Source of the DNA: Prevotellaceae bacterium
GTDB lineage: Bacteria > Bacteroidota > Bacteroidia > Bacteroidales > Bacteroidaceae
Length of the DNA stretch: 64,000 nucleotides
Direction of reading: 5' to 3'
Assembly (NCBI GenBank): GCA_030531085.1
Contig: JAUNOM010000001.1
Span: 124,001 to 188,000, forward strand
Shown here: positions 1 through 9,213 of the stretch, piece by piece
How the letters are laid out: every line of letters begins with the position of its first letter
How positions within the stretch are numbered: the first letter of the stretch is position 1
Program-made: the position numbers and the translations under genes
Notes under the pieces: model-generated
Databases searched by the model: none
Told to the model about the DNA's origin: nothing
What the model saw: the letters and a program-made list of their open reading frames with translations, nothing else

Positions 1-286
1 CCTCATGGCACAGTCTGAAGTATTCTTTCACAAAGTCCGCCTGCATGAGTGGCTCTCCGCCCGACAGTGTCACGCCGCCTTTCTTTATGAAATTATGGTA
101 ACGCATGGCTTCATCACGCAGCTCTTCCGGCGTCATGGTGTATTGACACTTGCCGTCGGTGGCCCAGGTGTCGGGATTATGACAGAACTGGCAGCGTAGA
201 GGACAGCCCTGAAGGAATGCCACAAAGCGTATGCCTGGCCCGTCGACAGTGCCGAAACTTTCAATGGAGTGTATTCTTGCGAGCAT
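1..286 (-). CDS. pflA: Pyruvate formate-lyase activating enzyme, N-terminal part (gene runs off the window)
   Basis: Radical SAM enzyme that puts the glycyl radical on pyruvate formate-lyase. The visible N-terminus reads MLARIHSIESFGTVDGPGI, followed by GCPLRCQFCHNPDTW. That stretch holds the CxxxCxxC cysteines that bind the 4Fe-4S/SAM cluster and the HNPDTW motif typical of PflA. Only the first ~95 codons are present and the rest lies beyond base 1. It follows pflB on the same strand with about 60 bases and a strong hairpin between them, so the two probably share a promoter with partial termination between them. The family call is firm. Confidence 0.93.
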   Translation of the reverse strand, partial: MLARIHSIESFGTVDGPGIRFVAFLQGCPLRCQFCHNPDTWATDGKCQYTMTPEELRDEAMRYHNFIKKGGVTLSGGEPLMQADFVKEYFRLCHE

Positions 287-303
287 CGTTATTGTTGAAA
301 ATA

Positions 304-336
304 CAATCCCCACCCAAGTGTCTCGGGTGGGGATTG
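304..336 (-). terminator. Hairpin between pflB and pflA
   Basis: Arms of 12 bases (304-315 and 325-336, caatccccaccc / gggtggggattg) pair perfectly around a 9-base loop. On the minus strand the stem is followed by a short T-rich run (TATTTTC). It sits between pflB and pflA, so it could act as a partial terminator or RNA processing signal that sets less pflA than pflB. Confidence 0.6.
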
Positions 337-345
337 CTGTTGTTT

Positions 346-2586
346 TTACATACAATGGTTAATGGTACGTGACAGCACATCAAGCTGCTGCTCACGTGTC
401 AGCTTAACGAAGTTCACGGCATATCCGCTCACTCGGATTGTAAGCTGCGGATATTTCTCTGGATGTTCCATTGCATCCATCAGCAGTTCACGGTCAAATA
501 CGTTGACATTGAGATGCTGTCCGCCGTCAGGAGTAAAGTATCCGTCCATAAGGTCCACAAGATTGGTGGCCTGTGCATCGCGGTTCTTGCCGAGAGCGGA
601 TGGGGAGATGGCGAAAGTGTATGATATTCCATCCTTGGCATGATGGAATGGCAGCTTAGCCACAGATGCCAGTGCCGCTACAGCGCCCTTAATGTCGCGT
701 GCATTCATTGGATTGGCGCCGGGTGCGAACGGTACACCGGCCTTGCGGCCGTCAGGTGTGGCGCCAGTGTTACGTCCATATACCACGTTTGACGTGATTG
801 TCAGCAGGCTTTGTGTAGGGATGGCATCACGGTATGTACGGTGCTGGCGCAGGTATTCCATGAACTTCTCTGTCAGCATCACCGCTATCTGGTCTGTCTC
901 GTCACAGTTATTGCCGAACGGAACATAGCTTCCTTCCTCTATCTTGTAGTCAATGGCCAGACCGGTCTCATCACGTATGATGCGTATCTTGCAGTGTTTC
1001 ATGGCCGCGATGGAGTCTGTGACGATGGATATGCCTGCTATTCCAGTGGCTCTTGTACGCTGCACGTCGCCATCATGCAGAGCCATCTCAAAGGCTTCAT
1101 AGTCATACTTGTCGTGCATATAGTGTATAATCTTCAAGGCATTGACGTATGTCTTGGCCAACCAGCGCATCATGGCGTCGAAACGTGGCCAGAACTCCTC
1201 GAATGTCAGATAATCTCCAGCGATAGGAGAGAAACATGGGGCCACTTGTTTGCCGCTCATCTCGTCGCGTCCGCCATTAATAGCGTAGAGCATACACTTT
1301 GCAAGGTTGGCTCTCGCACCGAAGAACTGCATCTGTTTGCCTATCTTCATGGGGCTGACACAGCACGCTATGCCGTAGTCGTCACCGAGTTCCGGGCGCA
1401 TCAGGTCATCATTCTCATACTGTATGGCACTGGTGTCCATGGAAACCTTGGCACAGTATCTCTTCCAAGCATCAGGAAGTCGGGTGCTCCATAGTACGGT
1501 AAGGTTGGGTTCTGGTGACGGTCCCATGTTATATAGAGTGTGAAGCAGACGGAAGTCCGTCCTTGTCACCATGGAACGTCCGTCAATTCCCATGCCGCCT
1601 ACTGATGTCGTTGCCCATATCGGGTCGCCGCTGAACAGGTCGTTGTACTCCGGTGTGCGCAGAAAGCGTACTATTCGGAGCTTCATCACCATCTGGTCTA
1701 TCATCTCCTGCGCCTCTGTCTCCGTGATAACGCCATTCTTTATGTCGCGTTGTATGTATATGTCGAGGAATGCGGACACACGTCCTAATGACATGGCGGC
1801 ACCATCCTGATCCTTGACAGCGCCCAGATAGCCGAAGTAAGTCCATTGTATCGCCTCGCGGGCATTGGTGGCCGGCTTTGTCACATCGAACCCGTATGCG
1901 GCGCACATACGCTCAAAATCCTTTAGAGCACTAATCTGATCGGCTATCTCTTCACGGCATCTTACAATCTCTTCCGTGAACTCCTGTATGTCAATGCGCT
2001 TGTGATAGCGTTTCTTTTCCTCAATAAGGTTGCGCGTTCCATACAGAGCTATGCGGCGATAGTCACCGATTATGCGTCCACGACCGTATGCATCGGGCAG
2101 ACCTGTAATGATATGCGCGTGGCGTGCGGCCTTGATGTCATCGTTATATGCGGAGAATACTCCCTCATTGTGTGTCTTGCGGTATCTGGTGTATATCTCT
2201 CTTGTAGCAGGATCAAGGTCATATCCGTATGCCATCAGTGCCGCCTGTACCATGCGTATGCCACCCTTTGGGAAAATGGCACGCTTTAAAGGAACGTCTG
2301 TTTGCAGTCCAACAATAACCTCATTGTCCTTGTCTATGTATCCAGCACCGTATGTGTCAAGGCTTTGTGGCAGCTTTGTCTCCACGTCATATATGCCTTT
2401 CTCGCGCTCAACCTCAAACATCTTGGACAGTATTCCCCACAACTTGTTAGTCCTGTCTGTCGGTCCGGCGAGAAAACTCTCATCGCCATTGTACGGCTCA
2501 TAATTGTGTTGGATGAAGTCGCGCACGTCAATCTCATGTTTCCATGCTGTACCCTTAAAGTCATTCTGAAGGTTTTGAAATTCCAT
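346..2586 (-). CDS. pflB: Formate acetyltransferase (pyruvate formate-lyase)
   Basis: Converts pyruvate and CoA to acetyl-CoA and formate under anaerobic conditions. The adjacent active-site cysteines are seen in [19 protein letters not shown], and the C-terminal radical site in [12 protein letters not shown] (the Gly of SGYAV carries the radical). At 746 residues it has the family length. The reading frame stays open upstream to 2712, but I chose the ATG at 2586 ([10 protein letters not shown]). A perfect Bacteroidetes promoter lies at 2628-2659, so the longer start would be upstream of transcription. Its activase gene follows downstream. Confidence is high. Confidence 0.97.
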   Translation of the reverse strand: MEFQNLQNDFKGTAWKHEIDVRDFIQHNYEPYNGDESFLAGPTDRTNKLWGILSKMFEVEREKGIYDVETKLPQSLDTYGAGYIDKDNEVIVGLQTDVPLKRAIFPKGGIRMVQAALMAYGYDLDPATREIYTRYRKTHNEGVFSAYNDDIKAARHAHIITGLPDAYGRGRIIGDYRRIALYGTRNLIEEKKRYHKRIDIQEFTEEIVRCREEIADQISALKDFERMCAAYGFDVTKPATNAREAIQWTYFGYLGAVKDQDGAAMSLGRVSAFLDIYIQRDIKNGVITETEAQEMIDQMVMKLRIVRFLRTPEYNDLFSGDPIWATTSVGGMGIDGRSMVTRTDFRLLHTLYNMGPSPEPNLTVLWSTRLPDAWKRYCAKVSMDTSAIQYENDDLMRPELGDDYGIACCVSPMKIGKQMQFFGARANLAKCMLYAINGGRDEMSGKQVAPCFSPIAGDYLTFEEFWPRFDAMMRWLAKTYVNALKIIHYMHDKYDYEAFEMALHDGDVQRTRATGIAGISIVTDSIAAMKHCKIRIIRDETGLAIDYKIEEGSYVPFGNNCDETDQIAVMLTEKFMEYLRQHRTYRDAIPTQSLLTITSNVVYGRNTGATPDGRKAGVPFAPGANPMNARDIKGAVAALASVAKLPFHHAKDGISYTFAISPSALGKNRDAQATNLVDLMDGYFTPDGGQHLNVNVFDRELLMDAMEHPEKYPQLTIRVSGYAVNFVKLTREQQLDVLSRTINHCM

Positions 2587-2627
2587 AACGTTTTGTTCTC
2601 TTTGCTGGTAAGAAATGAATTTGTTTG

Positions 2628-2659
2628 CAAAGGTAATACATTTTTCTGGTATAGACAAA
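2628..2659 (-). promoter_or_regulatory. Bacteroidetes-type promoter of pflB
   Basis: On the minus strand TTTG (2659-2656) is followed after 20 bases by TACCTTTG (2635-2628), matching the -33/-7 consensus of the Bacteroidetes primary sigma factor. Transcription should begin near 2621, giving a leader of about 35 bases. Confidence 0.85.
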
Positions 2660-2733
2660 TAATTTATTTCAGCATTAGTGTGAAAAAGGCACAGCGGATA
2701 ATCTGATTGCACTACTAAACGACAGATTTTCTG

Positions 2734-3714
2734 TTATGGCTTTATTATACTTCTAACGGCAGAAATGGCATTTTGCAGTCTGGTGCCACCTTCTCCTCTG
2801 ATGATTACATAGTTCTTGCTTCGGCTTATCAGCTGTTTCTCACACTTGTTGAAGAAATATTGTCTGTTATTTGGACGATAACGGTGTATGTCATCTACCC
2901 ATGGCAGGTCTATATCCAACAGAAGGTAAAGGTCAAACGATTGCAGTGATATGTATTCTTCAATGATTGGCGACTCTTTACCGAACAGTTCTATGGACCA
3001 TATCTTAGAGGCTATGGCATCAGTGTCCACAAACAGCAGTGGATGTGTTGGTGATTCCAGTGCCTTGCTGATGGCCTCATGGTGGCCTTTGACTATGGTC
3101 TCCATGTCGTCATATACAATATGCCCTCTTTTCTCCTCTATTACCGTTTTGGCATACTCCTTAATATACGGTGCTTTGAAATAATCTGCCAGTTGTTTTG
3201 TAAGGGTTGACTTGCCCGTAGACTCCGGACCGAACACGCATACGGTCTTTCTTAGGCTGTGCTGGACGGATGTTGCAAGATAATCCCATTTCCCAAGAAT
3301 GTTAGTGCGTATGTCTCGTGCTGAAATAGGAACGGTAATTCTTTGCAGGTCAACCATGACAAAGTCGGCGGACAGTTCTTTTGCCAACCTCTCGCCATAA
3401 GTCTCGGAGGCAAACACTGCGTCGATTGATTCCGGAAGAAGCAGCATAAGCTCGGTATGCCAAATGTTCCAGAAATCAGGTGTCTCTGACGGGTCCTGTG
3501 GCAAAGGGTGTTTCTGTGTGAGAACAATAGCTGTAGGGTATTCACTTTGTACCCATTCCATTCGTTTGGCGACGCTAATGACATCATCCATGATGTTGTC
3601 AACGACAATATATAGCCTGTCGCTTGCTTCTAAAGCCTTGTTTATCAACAGCAGATGTCCCTTGTGCAGTGGGCAGAACTTGCCTAAGACAAAGCCCGTA
3701 TTATATTTCTTCAT
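2734..3714 (-). CDS. nadR: NadR-like bifunctional NMN adenylyltransferase / ribosylnicotinamide kinase
   Basis: In the family, the N-terminal domain joins NMN and ATP to make NAD and the C-terminal domain phosphorylates nicotinamide riboside. The adenylyltransferase signature GKFCPLHKGH is at residues 11-20 and a second motif, ISARDIRTN, is in mid-protein. A P-loop kinase follows with VFGPESTGKSTL near residue 160. There is no N-terminal HTH repressor domain like that of enteric NadR. The start ATG overlaps the stop of the upstream A-T-R gene by 4 bases (ATGA type), implying translational coupling. No pnuC transporter is next to it, which is the more usual neighbour, so its place at the end of a biosynthetic-looking operon is notable. 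Confidence 0.88.
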   Translation of the reverse strand: MKKYNTGFVLGKFCPLHKGHLLLINKALEASDRLYIVVDNIMDDVISVAKRMEWVQSEYPTAIVLTQKHPLPQDPSETPDFWNIWHTELMLLLPESIDAVFASETYGERLAKELSADFVMVDLQRITVPISARDIRTNILGKWDYLATSVQHSLRKTVCVFGPESTGKSTLTKQLADYFKAPYIKEYAKTVIEEKRGHIVYDDMETIVKGHHEAISKALESPTHPLLFVDTDAIASKIWSIELFGKESPIIEEYISLQSFDLYLLLDIDLPWVDDIHRYRPNNRQYFFNKCEKQLISRSKNYVIIRGEGGTRLQNAISAVRSIIKP

Positions 3715-5594
3715 TTGTAATTTCTAATATATTTCTTGATAAGTTCGTCATTCTGTGTGCATCTTGTGTCTGTTACGGCGTGGGTGTTGGTCATGTCAAA
3801 CCTTATATTTGTGGTCTGGAACAGGTCCATATACCTCATTCTGTCGAACAGAAGCGAGTCCATCCTGCATAATCCCATTGTCAGAGCGTACACATCGGCA
3901 TTGTTGACGCGGTTGTCTATCTGCTGTTTCCAGTAATTATATTCGGTAACCGAGTTGATTATATCTTCTATCATAAGCAGTTGGCACAGGGTGTCATACA
4001 TAAGAGGGTTCTCCGAGGCTATGTGATAAACGCCATTGCCGCCCTTTTCGGCTATTTCTGCAAGCATGGACACGGCAAGGTCTATGGGAGTAATGTCCAC
4101 TGCAAGCCGTGATGTCTCGTCATAGGGCAGCTGTCCCACAGCCTTTGCGCCGCGAATGAACATTCCTATGAAGTCCTTTGGTGACGATATGTCATGGCGT
4201 GTGTCTCCACAGAGCAGGCCGAAACGGAATACTTGAACGTCGCACAGGGCGGCAGGGATGGATAAGACCATCTTTTCGGCAACATACTTTGTTTGTCCGT
4301 AGCCGCCATAGATGTTTGTCGGTGCTTCGAGAGTGTCGTTCTCATAGGCCACACCCGTATTCCTGTCGGTTGATACAAATACGGATAGTGTGGAGGCATA
4401 ATGCAGTCTCTTCCTGTTTCCTGTAAGACAGAAGTCAATGATGTTGCGAGTGCCTGTCACGTTGTTCTCTTTCAACTCGTCATAACTTGCCAGCATATTG
4501 ACAGTGGCGGCACAATGGAATACTCCTGACACCTCATTGCAAATGTGTAGATACTCTGTCTCGTCTAAACCAAACTTTGGTAGCACTATGTCTCCGCATA
4601 CAATCTCTATCCGCTGCGTGTCGTTTAACTGGATTTTGTATTGTCTGCAACAGTCAATAATCCTCTCCATGCCATTTTGAGGGGATGATGCTCTGACAAG
4701 ACAGATAACATTTGTGTTATTATTGTTGTCGAGAATTGCGGCAAGAAGGTGTATTCCAAGAAATCCAGTGGCTCCAGTAATAAATATTTTACTGCCTGAA
4801 TGGTTTGTAGTGGTGAGCTGACTATGGGCGGTATATTGCCATTCTGTCTTTAAATTATCACTATGAAGCACCATTTGCTGTTTGTGGCAAAGGCTGGAGG
4901 ACAGTCTTCTTGGCGTGGCGTTTTGGTGAAGTACATTGGTTGAGATAAAGATATTGTATCGCTGTAGTCGTCCTAACAGGAGCAGAGTGTCTAAGGAATC
5001 TCCTCCCAGGAGGTAGAAATCATCATCCGGTGCAAAGGTTGGGAGTTTTAGTATTTCTGCCATTGTAACGGCAATCAGTTCTTCTGTCCTGTTGGCATAA
5101 CGGATATTATGTGTACTTTCTTTGATATGCAACGGGTAACTGTATAAGGTATTCATATCAGGTTTGCCTGTTACTCCGAGAGGAAACTTGTCCATGAACA
5201 CAAAGAAGGAAGGTATCATCCACTTGGGGAGATGATGACGGCAATGTAACCTAAGCTGCTGTTCGCAGATATGGGTAGATGGAACCGTATCAATAGTTTC
5301 GATGAAGGCCACCAATACTTCCTTGTTATTGCTTGATGATATACTTCTCTTTATCACGGATGTGTATTTCACGAGTCCGCTGGTACGAAGCACGGACTCT
5401 ATCTCTTCCAGTTCTATTAATTGACCGTGATATTTTATCTGGCGGTCTATTCTGTACAGGAACTCTATCTCACCGTTTTCGGAGCGCCGTACATAGTCGG
5501 AAGTGCGGTAGTATCTTGTTCCATTGATGACAGGAAATTTCTGTTTGGTCAGTTCTTCGTTATGATAATAGCCAATCCAACACCAGAAATCCAT
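3711..5594 (-). CDS. C-terminal part of a split adenylation-carrier-reductase (A-T-R) protein
   Basis: This frame carries the end of the adenylation domain (GYYHNEELTKQKF, then YRTSDYV, and A10 lysine in FPLGVTGKPDMNTL). Next comes a carrier domain with the phosphopantetheine serine in DDFYLLGGDSLDTLL (about residue 190). The last part is an NAD(P)H thioester reductase with FITGATGFLGIHLL (about residue 270) and catalytic YxxxK in YGQTKYVAEKM. The reductase would release the bound acyl group as an aldehyde or alcohol. Homology begins only near base 5583, so the ATG at 5594 is probably not a true start. The frame continues the upstream fragment 5549-6553 after a frameshift. Unless the shift is an error or is bypassed, this half lacks an activating domain. 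Confidence 0.85.
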   Translation of the reverse strand: MDFWCWIGYYHNEELTKQKFPVINGTRYYRTSDYVRRSENGEIEFLYRIDRQIKYHGQLIELEEIESVLRTSGLVKYTSVIKRSISSSNNKEVLVAFIETIDTVPSTHICEQQLRLHCRHHLPKWMIPSFFVFMDKFPLGVTGKPDMNTLYSYPLHIKESTHNIRYANRTEELIAVTMAEILKLPTFAPDDDFYLLGGDSLDTLLLLGRLQRYNIFISTNVLHQNATPRRLSSSLCHKQQMVLHSDNLKTEWQYTAHSQLTTTNHSGSKIFITGATGFLGIHLLAAILDNNNNTNVICLVRASSPQNGMERIIDCCRQYKIQLNDTQRIEIVCGDIVLPKFGLDETEYLHICNEVSGVFHCAATVNMLASYDELKENNVTGTRNIIDFCLTGNRKRLHYASTLSVFVSTDRNTGVAYENDTLEAPTNIYGGYGQTKYVAEKMVLSIPAALCDVQVFRFGLLCGDTRHDISSPKDFIGMFIRGAKAVGQLPYDETSRLAVDITPIDLAVSMLAEIAEKGGNGVYHIASENPLMYDTLCQLLMIEDIINSVTEYNYWKQQIDNRVNNADVYALTMGLCRMDSLLFDRMRYMDLFQTTNIRFDMTNTHAVTDTRCTQNDELIKKYIRNYK

Positions 5595-6553
5595 AGCTCT
5601 CCCTCATCGGCATTCATGTTGCCATTGGAATGGATATTGTATGCTGTGTTGTCAAGAACATATCCAAGTAACGGTCTGTCCCATGCGGAAGTGCAGAGGC
5701 ACATACTTGTACAGACGGTGGCCTCTGTCGGTCCATAGACATTGATTAGCCGTACCTTGTCACTCCATCGCCTTACTGTCTCAATCTCGGCGGCCTCTCC
5801 GCCAATTACTATCGTTTGCAGACACGATGGACAGTCTGTAGGATTTTTAAGTCTTAACAGTGATGGTGGAATGTCAGTATGGGAAATATTGTGTGATGAG
5901 ATGATGTCAAACAGACTGAGGGCTATTTCTTCTTGCGGCATCGTCTCTATGACAAGGGTGGCGGCGGATGTTAGTGTGACAAGGATATCAGATATGGAAG
6001 CATCGAAGTTAATGGACAGAAAGAATAGAAAACGGGAATGTTCGTCCACTTGGAACATTGCTCTTTGGCATGAAGCCAGATTACACAACCCTGCGTGTCC
6101 AACTAAAATGCCTTTGGGATTGCCCGTTGTCCCGGAACTGTATATCATGTAGGCTGCGGAGTCGGATATGTCTTTGGCTGTGTATGCAATGGCAGGACAG
6201 GCCATTGTCTGCTCTATCAGTTTCTCATCAAGCACAGTGCTCAAGTTGGCGTCTTCTATAATGTGACGCTGTCGTGCTGTGGGCAGGTCGTTGCCTATAG
6301 GGATAAAGGCCTTATCAGCCATCCATACTCCTAATAACCCAATGATATAGGAGATGGACTTGGGCATCTGTAAACCTATAAAGGGCTGGCTGGCGGCATT
6401 ACGGCGCAGATATTCCGCCACACGTGACGCCCTGTCCCACAACTGCGCGTATGTGGCACAGCGGTGGCTGTCTTCTGTAACGGCTATATTGTCAGGATAT
6501 GCCATGCAGACACTATGGATGACTGATAGGATATTATGACTGTTTGTGTCCAT
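5549..6553 (-). CDS. N-terminal part of a split A-T-R protein: adenylation domain
   Basis: NRPS-type adenylation domain that would activate an acid as acyl-AMP. Core motifs seen in order are A3 MIYSSGTTGNPKGIL, A4 FDASISDI, A5 NVYGPTEATVC and A7 GELWISGVGLA. The Asp of FDAS matches the residue that binds the alpha-amino group in amino-acid-activating domains, so an amino acid substrate is more likely than a plain acid. I could not match the pocket residues to a known code. No condensation domain is present. The frame stops right after A7, where the next family motif (GYxxxxELT) continues in another frame. The start at 6553 overlaps the methyltransferase end by 20 bases. It needs a phosphopantetheinyl transferase, which is not in the window. 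Confidence 0.85.
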   Translation of the reverse strand: MDTNSHNILSVIHSVCMAYPDNIAVTEDSHRCATYAQLWDRASRVAEYLRRNAASQPFIGLQMPKSISYIIGLLGVWMADKAFIPIGNDLPTARQRHIIEDANLSTVLDEKLIEQTMACPAIAYTAKDISDSAAYMIYSSGTTGNPKGILVGHAGLCNLASCQRAMFQVDEHSRFLFFLSINFDASISDILVTLTSAATLVIETMPQEEIALSLFDIISSHNISHTDIPPSLLRLKNPTDCPSCLQTIVIGGEAAEIETVRRWSDKVRLINVYGPTEATVCTSMCLCTSAWDRPLLGYVLDNTAYNIHSNGNMNADEGELWISGVGLAIIITKN

Positions 6554-7283
6554 AGATAATCAGGCTTGGGTGATCTTCATCATAAGGGGCGAGGTTTATG
6601 TCCCCATATACTTTCTCAATGGTCAGACCATGACGGGCAAACATATCCCGGAATTGTTCCAATGTGTATAGCTTGGTTTGCCCATAAGCGGTCTCGCGGT
6701 GCCCGTCCGGGTAGATAATCAGCCAGTCGGAGGTCATCATGTCATTGACAATTCTACTTTCCCGTATAGTGACAATGGTACTGTCCCCGTATGGAACATA
6801 CTTGACAATGAAGCGCTGGAAATGCCTGTGGATGAATAGAGGGTTCATAGTGCACAGAAAGAACTGCCCTCCCTGCTTTAGACTGGCAGAGAAAGCGATA
6901 AGCATTTTCTCATTCTCCGCGTCATCCTCGTTGTATGCGAAACTGGTATTCCAGTTTATTGCTATGTCAAAAGCCTCTGGTTGAATGTAATTCTTTGCGT
7001 CTTCTTGCAGGAACACAGCCCTGTTAGAGGCGAATGTGTTGTTTGCATGGTTGATATATTCTTCAGACATATCAATACCTGTTACATATAGTCCCGCTTT
7101 GTCTAACTCATGGGACAGAGTCCCTTTGCCGCAACACTGATCAAAGGCCTTTATATTGGGTCTGATGTCCCCAACCTTATTCATGAAGGCCAGCGTTTCT
7201 ATTGGTTGTTGGTTGAGTACGACCTCTGAATAGGACCCTTTGAAAAATTCTGTCCACCATGTTTCTTTCTTATATGCTTCCAT
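6534..7283 (-). CDS. SAM-dependent class I methyltransferase
   Basis: A 249-residue methyltransferase. Motif I is seen as AFDQCCGKGTLSHEL near residue 45, followed by an acidic strand VTGIDMSEEYINHA that would bind the SAM ribose, and a post-motif NWNTSFAYNEDD. The substrate cannot be read from sequence. It overlaps the upstream AsnB-like gene by 14 bases and the downstream A-T-R gene by 20 bases, so the three proteins are probably made together and may act on one product. The fold assignment is firm; the small-molecule role is inferred from context. Confidence 0.85.
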   Translation of the reverse strand: MEAYKKETWWTEFFKGSYSEVVLNQQPIETLAFMNKVGDIRPNIKAFDQCCGKGTLSHELDKAGLYVTGIDMSEEYINHANNTFASNRAVFLQEDAKNYIQPEAFDIAINWNTSFAYNEDDAENEKMLIAFSASLKQGGQFFLCTMNPLFIHRHFQRFIVKYVPYGDSTIVTIRESRIVNDMMTSDWLIIYPDGHRETAYGQTKLYTLEQFRDMFARHGLTIEKVYGDINLAPYDEDHPSLIIYGHKQS

Positions 7284-9213
7284 ATTCTTTGTGTATAAGT
7301 TTTTGATTGAAATAGAAAATTGTCAGCATTAGCATGACTGCCGGCTCGTAAGCCGTCTGATCTACGATGGACATCCGTTCAAGTGACGATAATAACCTTT
7401 TGACTTGCGTGGTGTTGAAGATGCCCATCTTAGCAAATTCCGTTGAGGTCAGTACCTCATATATCTGCAAAAATTCCTTTTTTGAAAAGCACCGGGTTAG
7501 AGGTGGAGCTTGAAAGGGATGTTTCTGGCGTTGGTAGATATGGTTAGTGATATATGGTTTGGCAGCCTCTTTCAGGATATACTTTTCATTAATATAATCC
7601 TTGATCTTCATCTGCATCGGTAATTTTGCAGCATATTCAAACAGCTTGTGGTCCAAGAAAGGAAGTCTTCCCTCGATGGATGATGACATCTCACAGCCAT
7701 CGCCCAATGTGTGGAGTATGTAGTTACATAGTGTGAGCTTGTTCCAAAGGTACAATGACTGGTTGATAGGGTGACGATTGGCGAGTTTTGACTCGATGTC
7801 ATAATTGTCCAACAGTTCCTTGAAGAAGTCATGTTCGCAACATTGTCGCCGTATCTCATCAGTCAGTAAGTTATATATCTTATAGCCAATGCAGGCTTTG
7901 GCAACAAGGAAAGAGGGCATGAAACCCAATCGTTGCTCCAAAGCGCTATAGTTAAGTGTGTCACCCATGGCGATTTCTGTTCCTGTGATTATCAGATTTG
8001 TGTCATATAGCCTTCTTGTTAGTCGTTCCCGCTCGCTTTGTGGCAATAAAGTAAACAGGTCTTTACGCAGATGCGGATAGCCGGCCAGACATTCATCGGC
8101 CCCTTCACCTGTTAATGCCACCTTGAAACCACATTCTCTGATATGCTTGTTTAAAAGGTATTTACAGGAAAGGTGTCCATTCACGGCCAGTCCTTCACTG
8201 TGATATACTGCATCGGCCAGATTGGTAAGGATGTCATGCTGGCTTACTTCTATTCTGTGAAGTATGCCACCGCATTTCTGTATGGTTTCTTCTGCAAGTG
8301 TACTTTCATCATATTCACGACTTGCTTGCGGAAATACAATGGAGAAACAATGTATTGGCTCATTCCTTAAATGTGACATAAGACCGGCAACAGTACTTGA
8401 ATCCAATCCGCCGCTTAGATGACAGCAGACTGGAACATCACTGATAAGTCTTATGCGCACGGCATTAAGTAAGAGGTTATGAAATTCATTGATGTGGCGT
8501 TTCTCTTGGATATAGTCAAGAGGCATATCCAAACCGCGTCGAGGGTAGTTGATATCCCAATATTCTATGTCTTGTATTGAATGGTTGGGGGATATGACAA
8601 GCAGATGTCCGGGACGGACTTGTTTAATGTTTTTGAATAAGGTTCTGTCGGTAGGCTGATAATGCATTGTCAGAGACTGCATGAGACTGATCTGGTCCCA
8701 TTCTGCTTTTATTCCAGCAGAGATAATGGCTTTGGCCTTTGAAGCGATGATGATCTGCTCCTCATCTTTATATATGCACAGGGGTTTTATACCGAAACGG
8801 TCTCTGGCTGTTATCAGTATGTTGTTTTTCTTGTCGTATAGGATAAATGCAAACTCACCTCTTAGGTGGCTCATCATGCCCAGATAGCCATATTTGAGAT
8901 ATAGAGCTATTAATATTTCACTGTCGGATTTGCTTTTGAACTCATAATGTTTTGCCAGCTCAAGCCTTAGTCTGTTGTGCTCATAGAACTCTCCGTTGAC
9001 AGCAATAATGATGTTGCCATCGGCAGACGTCATGGGTTGATGTCCGTTTTCTATGTCCTGAATGGCTAATCGTCTATGTCCTATAGTTATGTTACAGTCT
9101 TCGTATATTCCGCAATCGTCGGGACCACGCAGCTCCATGGTCTTCAAGGCAGATTTAACTTGATGCCTTCTGGTGGTTTGATTATTTCCTATAATGCCAA
9201 TTATTCCGCACAT
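7270..9213 (-). CDS. asnB: AsnB-like glutamine-hydrolysing amidotransferase (asparagine synthetase family)
   Basis: Members hydrolyse glutamine and use the ammonia to amidate an adenylylated carboxylate. The N-terminal nucleophile cysteine follows the start Met (MCGIIGIIG), with glutaminase motifs RGPDD and NGEFYEH. The synthetase domain has the PP-loop LSGGLDSSTVAGL near residue 265. The length of 647 residues is longer than the common bacterial AsnB (about 550) and is closer to the forms found in exopolysaccharide and natural-product clusters. It overlaps both neighbours (13-14 bases). It could be a housekeeping asparagine synthetase, but the coupling to a methyltransferase and A-T-R protein suggests it amidates a pathway intermediate. 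Confidence 0.9.
   Translation of the reverse strand: MCGIIGIIGNNQTTRRHQVKSALKTMELRGPDDCGIYEDCNITIGHRRLAIQDIENGHQPMTSADGNIIIAVNGEFYEHNRLRLELAKHYEFKSKSDSEILIALYLKYGYLGMMSHLRGEFAFILYDKKNNILITARDRFGIKPLCIYKDEEQIIIASKAKAIISAGIKAEWDQISLMQSLTMHYQPTDRTLFKNIKQVRPGHLLVISPNHSIQDIEYWDINYPRRGLDMPLDYIQEKRHINEFHNLLLNAVRIRLISDVPVCCHLSGGLDSSTVAGLMSHLRNEPIHCFSIVFPQASREYDESTLAEETIQKCGGILHRIEVSQHDILTNLADAVYHSEGLAVNGHLSCKYLLNKHIRECGFKVALTGEGADECLAGYPHLRKDLFTLLPQSERERLTRRLYDTNLIITGTEIAMGDTLNYSALEQRLGFMPSFLVAKACIGYKIYNLLTDEIRRQCCEHDFFKELLDNYDIESKLANRHPINQSLYLWNKLTLCNYILHTLGDGCEMSSSIEGRLPFLDHKLFEYAAKLPMQMKIKDYINEKYILKEAAKPYITNHIYQRQKHPFQAPPLTRCFSKKEFLQIYEVLTSTEFAKMGIFNTTQVKRLLSSLERMSIVDQTAYEPAVMLMLTIFYFNQKLIHKEYGSI

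Noticed and set aside
5-199. 64-residue open frame at the window start
   Set aside because: Antisense to pflA, whose CxxxCxxC and HNPDTW motifs are clear on the other strand.
811-1494. 227-residue open frame opposite pflB
   Set aside because: Lies wholly antisense to a clear pflB with intact catalytic motifs; translation has no family features.
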